A stretch of 30,628 nt of DNA, taken from positions 1 through 30,628 of the IMG/VR virus record IMGVR_UViG_3300020083_000047; one strand, written 5' to 3'. Numbering within the stretch: the first letter of the stretch is position 1; each line of letters begins with the position of its first letter. The notes beneath the pieces are model-generated. The model saw only the letters and a list, made by a program, of their open reading frames with translations. It made no database searches and had not been told where the DNA came from. This document shows, piece by piece, positions 15,646 to 23,411 of this stretch. The translations under genes and the position numbers were made by a program. The stretch comes from a virus.

Positions 15646-16225
15646 AAGGATAAATCTCCTACTGGCGCATCCCGATGACGAGGTGATATTCGGGTGGGCT
15701 GTATTGAAAGGGGCGAAAAGGATAATCTGTTGCTCCAACGATTTGAATAACCCCGAAAGGGCGTGGTGCAAGGACAGGAATAAGGCATTGCTGGAGATAG
15801 GAAATCTGGTGGGCGCAGAAGTGGTATGCCTTGATAATAACAGCGAATTTTACAGATTGCCTACAAGAAACGGGGATTTGAATTCCTTTGTGAATAATGT
15901 GATGAATGTGGTAAATATGATAGTTGGCGATTACCACGACAATCTGATATTTACCCATAACTCTTGGGGGGAATATGGGCATTTAGACCATATCCTTGTA
16001 AATCAGATAGCACATTTAACGAAATATGATTTGATAACTTCGGATATTACCCTTGATGCGGGATGGTTTGAGGTTGATAATAATTTAATCGGGAGAAAAA
16101 ACTTCATTTCTAATCATACCATAGATTTGGACTTCTACAACCGTTGCAAAAAGATATACGACAAATACGGGTGCTGGACCTGGAGCAAGGAGCCAGTTAA
16201 GGAGTGCAATTTATATGAGATTTAG
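15638..16225 (+). CDS. PIG-L / LmbE-family deacetylase
   Basis: Zinc-dependent de-N-acetylase family acting on N-acetyl sugars. It shows the signature LLLAHPDDE (HPDDE at 11-15) near the N-terminus and the second metal/catalytic set NSWGEYGHLDH (His115, Asp117, His118). The length (195 aa) is near the family norm. GTG 15638 is selected by GGGGGAGAGG upstream. A deacetylase beside glycosyltransferases implies the cassette's glycan or donor contains an N-acetylated sugar (inference). Family assignment is strong; substrate is unknown. Confidence 0.85.
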   Translation: MNKRINLLLAHPDDEVIFGWAVLKGAKRIICCSNDLNNPERAWCKDRNKALLEIGNLVGAEVVCLDNNSEFYRLPTRNGDLNSFVNNVMNVVNMIVGDYHDNLIFTHNSWGEYGHLDHILVNQIAHLTKYDLITSDITLDAGWFEVDNNLIGRKNFISNHTIDLDFYNRCKKIYDKYGCWTWSKEPVKECNLYEI

Positions 16226-16242
16226 AATATTTTGGAGGGTAT

Positions 16243-16929
16243 GTGAAGGTAATTAGCGCATTATACAATACCCCTGACAGGGATTATGCAATGCTTATGC
16301 TCAACCTTCAGGAGAGCGTGAAAAAGGTGGGGTATGATTTTGAGCAATATTTGCTTGAAAGAGACCCTATGATTAGGTTTGGCGGTAAGGATGATTACTT
16401 CGCCCCCTGCACCTTCAAGCCCTTCATCATAAAAAGGGCATTGCAGGAATTGAAGGAAGATGTATTATGGCTGGACAGTGATTGCCTTATTAAAGATAGG
16501 GTGAACGAGATATTTGATGATTGCGATGTGGCGGTGACCTTGAGGAGGTTTGACAGGACGCATTTGAGGGATATTTACGATGGATATATCAACGCGGGGG
16601 TAATGGCGTTCAGGTATAATCAAAGGAGTTTGAGCCTCATAGACAGGTGGATGGACCAACTGGCAGGGAGCCGTGCCGACCAAGATGCCTTCAATAAAGT
16701 GTTACTTGATTATTCTTTCCTTGATAAATTCGGGGAAATTATAGATATAGAGGGAACAAAAGTAAAGATACTGGACTGCGATACTTATAATTTCTTCTAT
16801 TTTGAGGACAAGGATAAGATAGACAAAGCTAAAATATACCATATAAAAGGACATTTAAGACCGCTATACTATGATATGATAGCGGAGAAAGTATTAGGAG
16901 GAGAGTATGTCATTAACAGTCGGCACTAA
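16243..16929 (+). CDS. GT-A glycosyltransferase-like protein
   Basis: 228-aa protein with DVLWLDSDCLIKDR (73-86; DSD metal motif at 78-80), YINAGVMAFRYNQRSLSL and SRADQDAFNKVLLDY. This combination is typical of the nucleotide-diphospho-sugar transferase (DUF268/Glyco_transf_8-like GT-A) group, with IYHIKGHLRPLY near the end as an acceptor-side His motif. GTG 16243 has GGAGGG five bases upstream. It overlaps the start of the connector gene by 23 bases, tying the cassette to the late structural transcript. Confidence 0.72.
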   Translation: MKVISALYNTPDRDYAMLMLNLQESVKKVGYDFEQYLLERDPMIRFGGKDDYFAPCTFKPFIIKRALQELKEDVLWLDSDCLIKDRVNEIFDDCDVAVTLRRFDRTHLRDIYDGYINAGVMAFRYNQRSLSLIDRWMDQLAGSRADQDAFNKVLLDYSFLDKFGEIIDIEGTKVKILDCDTYNFFYFEDKDKIDKAKIYHIKGHLRPLYYDMIAEKVLGGEYVINSRH

Positions 16930-17335
16930 CAGTTGGGTTACATTAGAGGAAGCGGAAGAATATATGTCTTCAAGGCTGGGGGCATATAAGTTCTGGTATA
17001 CTGGAGTTTTCAAAGAAGCCGCTTTGATTACAGCATATAATTTCCTGAATTCGGGGAAGTTTGAATTCCCTGCCGATATAAGCGTGAATATGAAGAATGC
17101 GCAATGCGAGATGGCGTTATTCCTATTACAGCATCTTGAGGATATGGATGCCAGAATTGGATTGCAGGCGCAAGGAGTTACTTCTGCAGGAGTGGTGCAG
17201 GAAGGATACGATTTGAATGCGGTAAATGATATTCCTATGCCGCCCACAGTTTACAGGTATATTTCAGTTTACAAGACGGAAACTGGATTTGAGAAATTGG
17301 ATGTTGAGAGGGATGATGACGATGATACAGTATAA
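16907..17335 (+). CDS. Head-tail connector / adaptor (DnaT-like domain type)
   Basis: 142-aa protein resembling the DnaT-like domain used as a head-completion adaptor by many siphophages. It begins SLTVGTNSWVTLEEAEEYMS (2-21), then KEAALITAYNFLNSGKF, a helix pair with CEMALFLLQHLEDMDA, and an acidic end (ERDDDDDTV). TTAGGAGGAGAG precedes the ATG. It sits between the glycan cassette and the MuF-type gene, returning to the normal head-tail order. Confidence 0.72.
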   Translation: MSLTVGTNSWVTLEEAEEYMSSRLGAYKFWYTGVFKEAALITAYNFLNSGKFEFPADISVNMKNAQCEMALFLLQHLEDMDARIGLQAQGVTSAGVVQEGYDLNAVNDIPMPPTVYRYISVYKTETGFEKLDVERDDDDDTV

Positions 17336-17347
17336 TGGAGGTGAGTG

Positions 17348-17515
17348 ATGCCAGAACCGAGTGAACAGGAATTAAAGGATAATGACAGGGATGGATTCAT
17401 AGGCAGGTGTATTCCTATGATGGCAGATGAAGACCCGAATAGACCACACGATGCCAATATAGCGGCTTGTTTCTCTATTTGGCGTAGGGCAAAGGAAGCA
17501 CAGGAGACAGAGTAA
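17348..17515 (+). CDS. Small phage protein with RC...AxC motif, 55 aa
   Basis: Short frame MPEPSEQELKDNDRDGFIG RC ... with PHDANIAACFSIWRR. The F-[IL]-x-R-C ... A-x-C-x-x-W pattern is a known small phage module often found as the C-terminal end of head or protease proteins; here it stands alone. GGAGGTG precedes the ATG. The stop overlaps the HNH gene start by one base (TAATG). Function of the module is not established. Confidence 0.62.
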   Translation: MPEPSEQELKDNDRDGFIGRCIPMMADEDPNRPHDANIAACFSIWRRAKEAQETE

Positions 17516-18207
17516 TGCCTTTTAAGAAAGGACATATAGTTTCTTTTGAAACACGAAAAAAGATAGGATTGGCTAATTCTATCGCTTTGAAAGGCAGAAA
17601 ATTGTCATTAGAAGTAAGATTAAAAATGTGCGGTCATATTCCTTGGAATAAGGGTAAAAAACTTCCCGATTTTTCTGGGATAAATCATCCTATGTATGGT
17701 AAGAAACATTCTATTGAAACTAAAATAAGGATGAGTGCTAAATTAAAAGGACGCATACCTTGGAATAAGGGATTAAAAGGATGGCGTAAAGGACATTATG
17801 TATCTGAAGAAACAAAGCAAAAGATTAGGGAACGAAGATATTTAAGGAAACAAAGATTGGGTTATATTAACGCCCCTGAAATCAGGTATAAGTATGGTCT
17901 TGGGAATAGGAGTGGTAAATTATCAAGGAATTGGAAAGGTGGAAGAAGCAAAGCATATAAAAAAGGGTATCGGTCTGCTAAATATAAACAATGGCGCAGA
18001 GATGTTTTTATAAGGGATGAATTTACTTGTCAAGAATGTGGAATAAAACATACTTATATAACAGCTCATCATATTAAGCCATTTGCTTTCTATCCAGAAT
18101 TAAGATTTGATATAAATAATGGCATTACATTATGTGAAGATTGCCATTGTAAATTAGATAAATATAGAATGAGATTTAAGAAAAAGGAGAATAAAATTGT
18201 TCTCTGA
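17515..18207 (+). CDS. HNH homing endonuclease with NUMOD3 repeats
   Basis: 230-aa free-standing homing endonuclease. The N-terminal half carries at least three NUMOD3-like DNA-binding repeats (SFETRKKIGLAN, SIETKIRMSAKLKGR, SEETKQKIRERR) with a repeated IPWNKG. The C-terminus is an HNH nuclease: CQEC (172-175), AHHIKPF with the catalytic-type His pair (185-186), RFDINNGI and LCEDCH (207-211). It is AT-rich (16 G/C in 60 bases at 18061-18120, against 26 in 60 at 18721-18780). It splits the 55-aa gene from the MuF gene. The pattern points to recent gain within the head module. Confidence 0.88.
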   Translation: MPFKKGHIVSFETRKKIGLANSIALKGRKLSLEVRLKMCGHIPWNKGKKLPDFSGINHPMYGKKHSIETKIRMSAKLKGRIPWNKGLKGWRKGHYVSEETKQKIRERRYLRKQRLGYINAPEIRYKYGLGNRSGKLSRNWKGGRSKAYKKGYRSAKYKQWRRDVFIRDEFTCQECGIKHTYITAHHIKPFAFYPELRFDINNGITLCEDCHCKLDKYRMRFKKKENKIVL

Positions 18208-19135
18208 ATTGTATCCATTAGCAAAAGAAATGTATCTGCGGACACAGATTGACAATCTGGTGAAGGTATACCGTTCTGCGCAGATAAAATTGACTTCAGA
18301 ATTGAGAAAAATTGATTTGACCGATTTCCAAAGGCATAGGGCTCAAACATTATTGAGGGAAGTAGATGAAATTGTGGCAGTATTGAATAACGGGATTTAC
18401 AAATGGGCTAAAAACTCTATCCCTCAATCTTATGAGCGAGGGATAGATTTAGCCGCAGAAAGATTGAAAGCATTGGGAGTAACAAGGTTTGTAGCTTATG
18501 ATGCCCAAATCCATACCTCTGCGGTAAGTGTATTGGTTGACGATGTAACAACCGAATTATTGATTGCTAATGACAGTATGAAAAAGTTTTTCAACAGGGT
18601 GATTTTGCAGACACAGCAGACCCTTTTTCAGGATGCTGAAATATCAAAGATGATAGCGGAAGGGTTGATTGAGGGTCAGGCGAGGAGGACGGTATCGGAT
18701 GAGATATTGAAAGGATTGAGGGAGCAATTAGGCAATCAGCAATTCATAGTGATAAATGGCAGGAATTACCGCCCTGATAGTTATGCCTCATTGGTGGCAC
18801 GGACAAGGACGAGGGAGGCGAGTTCACAAGGAACGATAAATACATCATTGCGCTACGGGGTGGATTTGGTGCAATGGGATACCCATTCGGAGATATGCGA
18901 GTATTGTCAGCAATTCGCAGGAAGGGTGTATTCAATAAGCGGGATGGACAATGATTTCCCTGCATTGACGGAGAAACCCCCGCTTCATCCTAATTGCCGC
19001 TGTGTTATTGCCCCAATCACAAGAAGAAATCTGGAAAGCAGGGGATATTTGAATGAAATAATGAAATTGAGCAATGCCCCCAGCATAAAAGTTCCAAGTT
19101 TCAGCAGATTTGAGGAGGTGCTTTCGCAGTTATGA
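18197..19135 (+). CDS. Minor head protein, MuF / SPP1 gp7 type, TTG start
   Basis: 312-aa protein present in low copy in the head. The long helical N-terminus is followed by the MuF domain: ARTRTREASSQGTINTSLRY, VQWDTHSEICEYCQQFAG (CxxC), and PPLHPNCRCVIAPI near the end. TTG 18197 is taken as start because AAGGAG lies seven bases upstream and no ATG occurs earlier in frame. The first codons overlap the HNH gene by 11 bases, so the start region may have been reshaped by the HNH insertion. In SPP1-type phages this gene follows portal directly; here it is displaced by about 9 kb. Confidence 0.82.
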   Translation: MFSELYPLAKEMYLRTQIDNLVKVYRSAQIKLTSELRKIDLTDFQRHRAQTLLREVDEIVAVLNNGIYKWAKNSIPQSYERGIDLAAERLKALGVTRFVAYDAQIHTSAVSVLVDDVTTELLIANDSMKKFFNRVILQTQQTLFQDAEISKMIAEGLIEGQARRTVSDEILKGLREQLGNQQFIVINGRNYRPDSYASLVARTRTREASSQGTINTSLRYGVDLVQWDTHSEICEYCQQFAGRVYSISGMDNDFPALTEKPPLHPNCRCVIAPITRRNLESRGYLNEIMKLSNAPSIKVPSFSRFEEVLSQL

Positions 19136-19425
19136 TGAATGTATATTTTAGAGATGATGTTTCGGTGAGGAGAATAGTATACGGCACTTGGGGAGGGGTG
19201 GCATCCGATATTACCACTGTATACAAGGGCAGGTTCGTATTTGAGACTAAAATGGTAAGGAATGTGCAGGGGGAAATGGTGGTATCTTCGGCTTATGTAA
19301 TGCTCCCGATTATGGCATTAGAGCATAAAGATAAGATAATTTACGATAGCAAGGAATATTCTATTCTTGGGATAGAGAAGAAAAAGGATTTCAGCGAGAG
19401 GTATTTGCTTGTTAATTTAGCATAA
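19132..19425 (+). CDS. Head-closure / stopper-like protein
   Basis: 97-aa beta-rich protein (VSVRRIVYGTWGGVASDITT, then YKGRFVFETKMV and YDSKEYSILGIEKKKDFSER). Size, position and the C-terminal YSILGIEKKKDFSERYLLV resemble phage head-closure (stopper) proteins that sit between adaptor and tail. It overlaps both neighbours by one to four bases. The assignment rests on order and shape. Confidence 0.6.
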   Translation: MMNVYFRDDVSVRRIVYGTWGGVASDITTVYKGRFVFETKMVRNVQGEMVVSSAYVMLPIMALEHKDKIIYDSKEYSILGIEKKKDFSERYLLVNLA

Positions 19426-19883
19426 TGGATATCAAATTTGACTTTAGCGATTTTTATAAGAAATTCAATGAAATAGTGAAAAACGTCATCCCTGATTTGA
19501 TAGCGAAGGGATTGGGAGTGGCTATGCTTGATTTGAAAAATGATTGTTTTAATGAAGTGCCTACCGTTCCATTAAAGGAGGGATGGTTAAGAGGGTCAGG
19601 GAGCATATTCGTCCAGAACAAACTTATAGAAACGACAGAAAATATGCCGACATCCAAAGCCGGATTTGCCAACAGGGATTATTCAGAGGGGATAAGTATG
19701 GGTAGTTTTGTGGGTGTGATAGGATTCAATACCCCCTATGCGGCAAGAATGCACGAAGGAATAGGCTTGCATTTCACAGAACCCAGCTCGGGGGCAAAAT
19801 ATCTTGAGAGCAAATTGCACAGGAAAAAAGATGTATACATAGCCGATATCGCTGATACTATCAGAAAGGGCGGGAATGCTTAA
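19425..19883 (+). CDS. HK97 gp10-like tail-completion protein
   Basis: 152-aa protein with the HK97 gp10 / neck layout: an amphipathic N-terminal helix (FDFSDFYKKFNEIVKNVIPD), WLRGSGSIFVQN, then GFNTPYAARMHEGIGLHFTE and SGAKYLESKLHRKKD. The YAxxxHEG and KYLE motifs are typical of this family, which closes the head-tail interface. It overlaps the next gene by eight bases. Confidence 0.72.
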   Translation: MDIKFDFSDFYKKFNEIVKNVIPDLIAKGLGVAMLDLKNDCFNEVPTVPLKEGWLRGSGSIFVQNKLIETTENMPTSKAGFANRDYSEGISMGSFVGVIGFNTPYAARMHEGIGLHFTEPSSGAKYLESKLHRKKDVYIADIADTIRKGGNA

Positions 19884-20274
19884 AGAGATAGTGAAATACA
19901 TTGAAAATGAACTTACTGGATATGTGATAGGGGAAGATTTGTTCGCTGGTTTTGTCCCTTCCACTATCATTGGGGATTATATTGTGGTAATTGAGACAGG
20001 CGGCAGGACAGAACCTTCGCTGAAGGATTATGTAGAAAAGACTATTCAGATATTGGCGGTGGCAAAAGATTACCAAATCGCAAGAGATATGGCTTATGAA
20101 GCATACGATTTACTGCATTCAAGTGCAGGGATAGACCTTCCTGTTGTCGTTGCGGGAAAGGAGTATAGGGTAAACACGATATCGGCAATTTCTGCGCCAC
20201 AAAGTTTAGGACAGGATAGCAAAGGGCGTTTTATAATATCAACAAACTATGTGCTTAAAGCACAGAACAAGTAA
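19876..20274 (+). CDS. Tail-terminator-like protein
   Basis: 132-aa protein before the tail-tube gene. IGDYIVVIETGGRTEPSLKD, QILAVAKDYQIARDMAYEAYD, and YRVNTISAISAPQSLGQDSK match the pattern of the tail-terminator / minor capsid group (ETGG, regular helix, then P-LG-D). These cap the tail tube at the neck. The tail-tube gene begins 12 bases downstream. Confidence 0.6.
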   Translation: MLKEIVKYIENELTGYVIGEDLFAGFVPSTIIGDYIVVIETGGRTEPSLKDYVEKTIQILAVAKDYQIARDMAYEAYDLLHSSAGIDLPVVVAGKEYRVNTISAISAPQSLGQDSKGRFIISTNYVLKAQNK

Positions 20275-20285
20275 AGGAGGAGTAA

Positions 20286-20768
20286 ATGGGCAGTCCGATT
20301 AGGGATTTGGGTCCGTGCGAAGTAACCTTTGATGGTGTCAGCCTTGGGGCTACCTTGGGTGGTGTCATATTCAGGCACACCGAGGAAAGCAGACCCGTAA
20401 GGGAAGACCAGCAGGGGGTTACCAGCGTTGATGAATTGAAGGTGGGGGCGACTTGTGAGATTGAGGTTCCGCTCACAAGGTCAAGTTTAGGTCAATTGTC
20501 AAAGGTTATCGGCAATTCAACCTATACTGGCACAAAACTTGAGGTTGGTGTCGTGGTTGGGGAGAGCTTGCTTGACCACGCAAAAGTGTTAATCATCAAA
20601 CCTATCATTGATAGCGTGGTTTCTGCGGATGAAAGCACCTGGCTTACGGTTTACAAGGCATATCCGAGGGCTGACCTTGAATTGACCTATAATTACGAGA
20701 ATCAGAGGGTATACAAGGTTATATTCAAGGCATTTCCAGACGGAACGAAATTCTGGAAGATAGGTTAA
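20286..20768 (+). CDS. Major tail (tube) protein
   Basis: 160-aa beta-rich protein in the tube position. EVTFDGVSLGATLGGVIFRH, TSVDELKVGATCEIEVPLTR and YNYENQRVYKVIFKAFPDG are typical of siphovirus tube subunits, where alternating strands build the hexameric ring. AAAGGAGGAG precedes the ATG. About 54 bases separate it from the next gene. Confidence 0.72.
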   Translation: MGSPIRDLGPCEVTFDGVSLGATLGGVIFRHTEESRPVREDQQGVTSVDELKVGATCEIEVPLTRSSLGQLSKVIGNSTYTGTKLEVGVVVGESLLDHAKVLIIKPIIDSVVSADESTWLTVYKAYPRADLELTYNYENQRVYKVIFKAFPDGTKFWKIG

Positions 20769-20822
20769 TGGTTAATCAATTACCTGCGGGATGCAGGAGA
20801 AACCTTATAAGGGGGGATTGGT

Positions 20823-21218
20823 ATGAAAATTAAACTTCGTGATTTGTTCGGGGCAAGGGATATATTCAAGAAGATATTTAACGAACCTATGAATGTGAAA
20901 TTGTCTTATAGGTTGAGTAAAATATCTAACAAAATCAATTCTGAACTGATGGCTATCGAGAAACAGAGGATAGCCCTGGTTGAGAAGTATGCTGATTTTC
21001 AGACAGAGGAAGAAAAGAAAAAGAGGGCTCCGAAAGAGGTGAAGGAAAAACTCGAGGATTTTATCAAAGAGTTTGATACCTTGCTTGAAACCGAAGAAGA
21101 AATTGACATTCAGCCAATTCCGTCTGATTTATTGTTTGCGAGCGACATAAAATTGTCAAGCAATGAATTAGACATCATCAAAAACTTTATACAGGAGGAA
21201 AAGGATGAAAAAGTTTAA
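20823..21218 (+). CDS. Phage tail-region protein (DUF1617-like)
   Basis: 131-aa, Lys/Glu-rich helical protein. It starts MKIKLRDLFGARDIFKKIFN with KLSYRLSKISNKINSEL following, and has a charged middle and a IPSDLLFASDIKLSSNEL end. This resembles small DUF1617-type phage proteins of unknown function located near tail chaperone genes. AAGGGGGGAT is upstream. It overlaps the chaperone start by 14 bases. Confidence 0.5.
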   Translation: MKIKLRDLFGARDIFKKIFNEPMNVKLSYRLSKISNKINSELMAIEKQRIALVEKYADFQTEEEKKKRAPKEVKEKLEDFIKEFDTLLETEEEIDIQPIPSDLLFASDIKLSSNELDIIKNFIQEEKDEKV

Positions 21219-21489
21219 TGTAGATGAACAAACCCAATTGGCTGAACCTATTGAGATAATCCTTGAAGGGAAAGTATACACGCTGGGCAAAATCACGGTG
21301 GAGTTGATGGATAGGGTTGTTGCTCTGGGGAAAGACAAGGATAACCTTGATACCCCTGTCAAGCAACTTGCCTTATTGCTTGGAACAGAAATAAAAGAAA
21401 TAAGGGATATTGACATCCGAAAGATAGGCAAGACCCTTGAGTATATTACAAACACAATTAAGGAAGGAATTGAAGCAAAAAACCCCTAA
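21205..21489 (+). CDS. Tail assembly chaperone, short form (G-like)
   Basis: 94-aa product, beta-strand start (KKFNVDEQTQLAEPIEIILE) and a helical end (IDIRKIGKTLEYITNTIK). Position between tail tube and tape measure and the frameshift signal at its 3' end identify it as the short tail assembly chaperone, which would bind the tape measure during tail assembly. GGAGG precedes the ATG. Most ribosomes would terminate at the TAA at 21487-21489. Confidence 0.75.
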   Translation: MKKFNVDEQTQLAEPIEIILEGKVYTLGKITVELMDRVVALGKDKDNLDTPVKQLALLLGTEIKEIRDIDIRKIGKTLEYITNTIKEGIEAKNP

Positions 21490-21788
21490 AGGGCAGGAGC
21501 GATATTTATGTTGTTATCGTTTCTGCCTTTGCGGGACAATTCACCTACAGGGAATTGCTTAATCTTGACATCAGGGATTTGACATTCTGGTTCAAGGAAG
21601 CGCAGAAAGAGTTGGTGAAAAGGCAACTGAAGGCAATACAGGCATCAAGATTAGCGATGGCTAACAACGATGAGTTCCAAAGAGCGAATTCAGAATTGGA
21701 AAGGCAACTGATGGAATTGAACATAGGGAAAAAAGACATAATACAGGAAAACTGGAAGGATTTAAGGATATTGGGGAAAAGGAAATGA
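21205..21788 (+). CDS. Tail assembly chaperone, frameshifted long form (G-T-like), 194 aa
   Basis: A -1 slip at A AAA AAC (21477-21483) continues translation past the TAA: after residue 93 the frame reads PLKGRSDIYVVIVSAFAG ... ELLNLDIRDLTFWFKEAQ and ends at 21788 (101 extra residues). The added half has the helical TFWFKEAQKELVKRQL character of lambda gpT-like domains. It has no convincing independent start: the only candidate is a TTG at 21555 lacking a ribosome site. The extension being open back through the slippery site is strong support. The fusion is the form expected to bridge tape measure and tube subunits. Confidence 0.78.
21477..21483 (+). promoter_or_regulatory. Programmed -1 ribosomal frameshift site (A AAA AAC)
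   Basis: In the zero frame the codons GCA-AAA-AAC form the canonical slippery heptamer A AAA AAC four bases before the stop. After slipping, the new frame is open for 101 codons. A very small CCC/GGG hairpin (21483-21493) lies just after it; no strong stimulatory structure was recognised by eye. Confidence 0.78.
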
Positions 21789-21800
21789 TAGGAGTATTCT

Positions 21801-23411
21801 ATGGCTTTTGATGCGGGAAGTATCGTCGCAAAAATAACTCTTGATAAAACCGATTTTGATAAAGGTGTCAAGACCATAAGGAATAATGTCGCTGAATTGG
21901 GTCAATCTATGGTAAAAATGGGGCAAGATATAAGGATGGTGGGCAGACAGATTTCCCAAGTAGGGACGGCACTTTCCTTTATCGGTGCGGGGATTATAAC
22001 CCCTTTGGTTGTCGCCTTCAAGAGTGCGGAAAAGTATTCCAATAGCGTCAGGCAGGAAATGGAAAGGCTGACTAATGTCGGGATACAATTAAGGGTTTCC
22101 ATTGCGGAGGCATTAACCCCAGTAATGCACAAATTAAGCAATATACTCGGTGACTTATTGAATAGATGGCAGGCACTATCCCCAGTAGTAAGGGAAAACA
22201 TAGTGAGGATTGTTTTTATGACAGGAGCATACACATTATTGGGAGGGATATTCCTGTCATTGACTGGCAAAATAATCGCATTGGTGGGGGTAATATGGAA
22301 ACTTGTAGGGGCATTTGCGGCATTGGTTGCCGTGAATTTGCCACTCGCATTGACATATCTGGCAATCATAGGGATAGTGACAGCGATGTGGAAATGGAAA
22401 GAGGTAGCGGATGTGGTATTGAATGTATTTGAGGCATTGGCATATTCTTTGGGTGCAATTTTAAGCTGGATAAAAGCGAGCCTTTGGGGATTGCTCTCTA
22501 TTTTTTATGAAGTATTCGGAACAATAACGGAATGGATTTCCAGACTCCCTATCCCATTCAAAGGAACACTTGGGGAAATGGCAAAAAATTGGAAGGAAAT
22601 GGGAGACAAATTCCAACTGTATGCCGATAGGAATATGACTAATGTCGGTCTCTCCTTCAAAAGGGTCGGCAAGATAATCAAGGGGGAGCAGAACGATTGG
22701 GCGAATGGTTTTAACAACCTGAAAAATAATATATCAGAATTTCAGGGTTTATTTGATAAATTGGGAGGAAAAGAGGTTTCCATTCCGAACAAGATTTTTG
22801 AGGCGCATAAGAGTTTCGCAGAAGGCTGGAGGGATAGCCTTGATTCAGTGATTGATGATTTAGGGGATTGGGGGAAGACAGCAGGAAATATAGTCCAGCA
22901 GGTATCAAATCAAATGCAAAGTTCGTTGAGCAATTTCTTTCAGGGGTTTTTGAGAGGGGAAATAAGGAGTGCGAAACAGTTATTTGTGGAATGGGGCAAT
23001 TTTGTCCTGAAGATTATATCGGATGTGATAGCCCAATTCCTTACAGCGCAAATAATTACTGGACTTAAATCTATCTTCGGCATTGGTGGAATCGGTGGAG
23101 GCGGTGGAGCAGGGACTGCGGTATCGGCATTTGCAGGGGTAAGATTACCTGGGGTTGGCGGTGGATTTCAGGAAGGAACTGAAAAAGTCCCCTATACTGG
23201 CTTATATAAATTGCACGAAGGGGAAAAGGTAACCCCTAAATATGATGTAGGAAAATCAGAAAATATACCTCTTACCATTTATAACCTTATCACCCCAGAG
23301 GCGATAGCATCGGCTATGGCGGGTAAGGAAGGGGAGAATGTGATAGTGAATGTAATCAATGTTAATTCATTGCGTAATGGGATAGTAAGGAGAGAGGTGA
23401 AAAGGCGATGA
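21801..23411 (+). CDS. Tape measure protein
   Basis: 536-aa protein after the chaperone genes that sets tail length; by the usual 0.15 nm per residue it predicts a tail of about 80 nm. An N-terminal helical part (MAFDAGSIVAKITLDKTDFD; NVAELGQSMVKMGQDIRMVG) is followed by long apolar helices at about 135-200 (VFMTGAYTLLGGIFLSLTGK; VGAFAALVAVNLPLALTYLA) that may insert in the host membrane, then a Gly-rich linker (GIGGIGGGGGAGTAV) and a KLHEGEKVTP motif common near tape-measure C-termini. Fairly short for a siphovirus. It overlaps the next gene by four bases. Confidence 0.83.
   Translation: MAFDAGSIVAKITLDKTDFDKGVKTIRNNVAELGQSMVKMGQDIRMVGRQISQVGTALSFIGAGIITPLVVAFKSAEKYSNSVRQEMERLTNVGIQLRVSIAEALTPVMHKLSNILGDLLNRWQALSPVVRENIVRIVFMTGAYTLLGGIFLSLTGKIIALVGVIWKLVGAFAALVAVNLPLALTYLAIIGIVTAMWKWKEVADVVLNVFEALAYSLGAILSWIKASLWGLLSIFYEVFGTITEWISRLPIPFKGTLGEMAKNWKEMGDKFQLYADRNMTNVGLSFKRVGKIIKGEQNDWANGFNNLKNNISEFQGLFDKLGGKEVSIPNKIFEAHKSFAEGWRDSLDSVIDDLGDWGKTAGNIVQQVSNQMQSSLSNFFQGFLRGEIRSAKQLFVEWGNFVLKIISDVIAQFLTAQIITGLKSIFGIGGIGGGGGAGTAVSAFAGVRLPGVGGGFQEGTEKVPYTGLYKLHEGEKVTPKYDVGKSENIPLTIYNLITPEAIASAMAGKEGENVIVNVINVNSLRNGIVRREVKRR

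Noticed and set aside
13436-16929. Glycan cassette as an insertion-sequence-borne unit
   Set aside because: No terminal inverted repeats, transposase or duplicated flanks seen; overlaps with late genes indicate stable integration in the operon.
21555-21788. Independent gene for the chaperone extension starting at TTG
   Set aside because: No ribosome site, and the same frame is open back through the A AAA AAC slippery site.
21902-22369. 155-codon minus-strand frame inside the tape measure gene
   Set aside because: No ribosome site and entirely within a tape measure gene with clear helical features.
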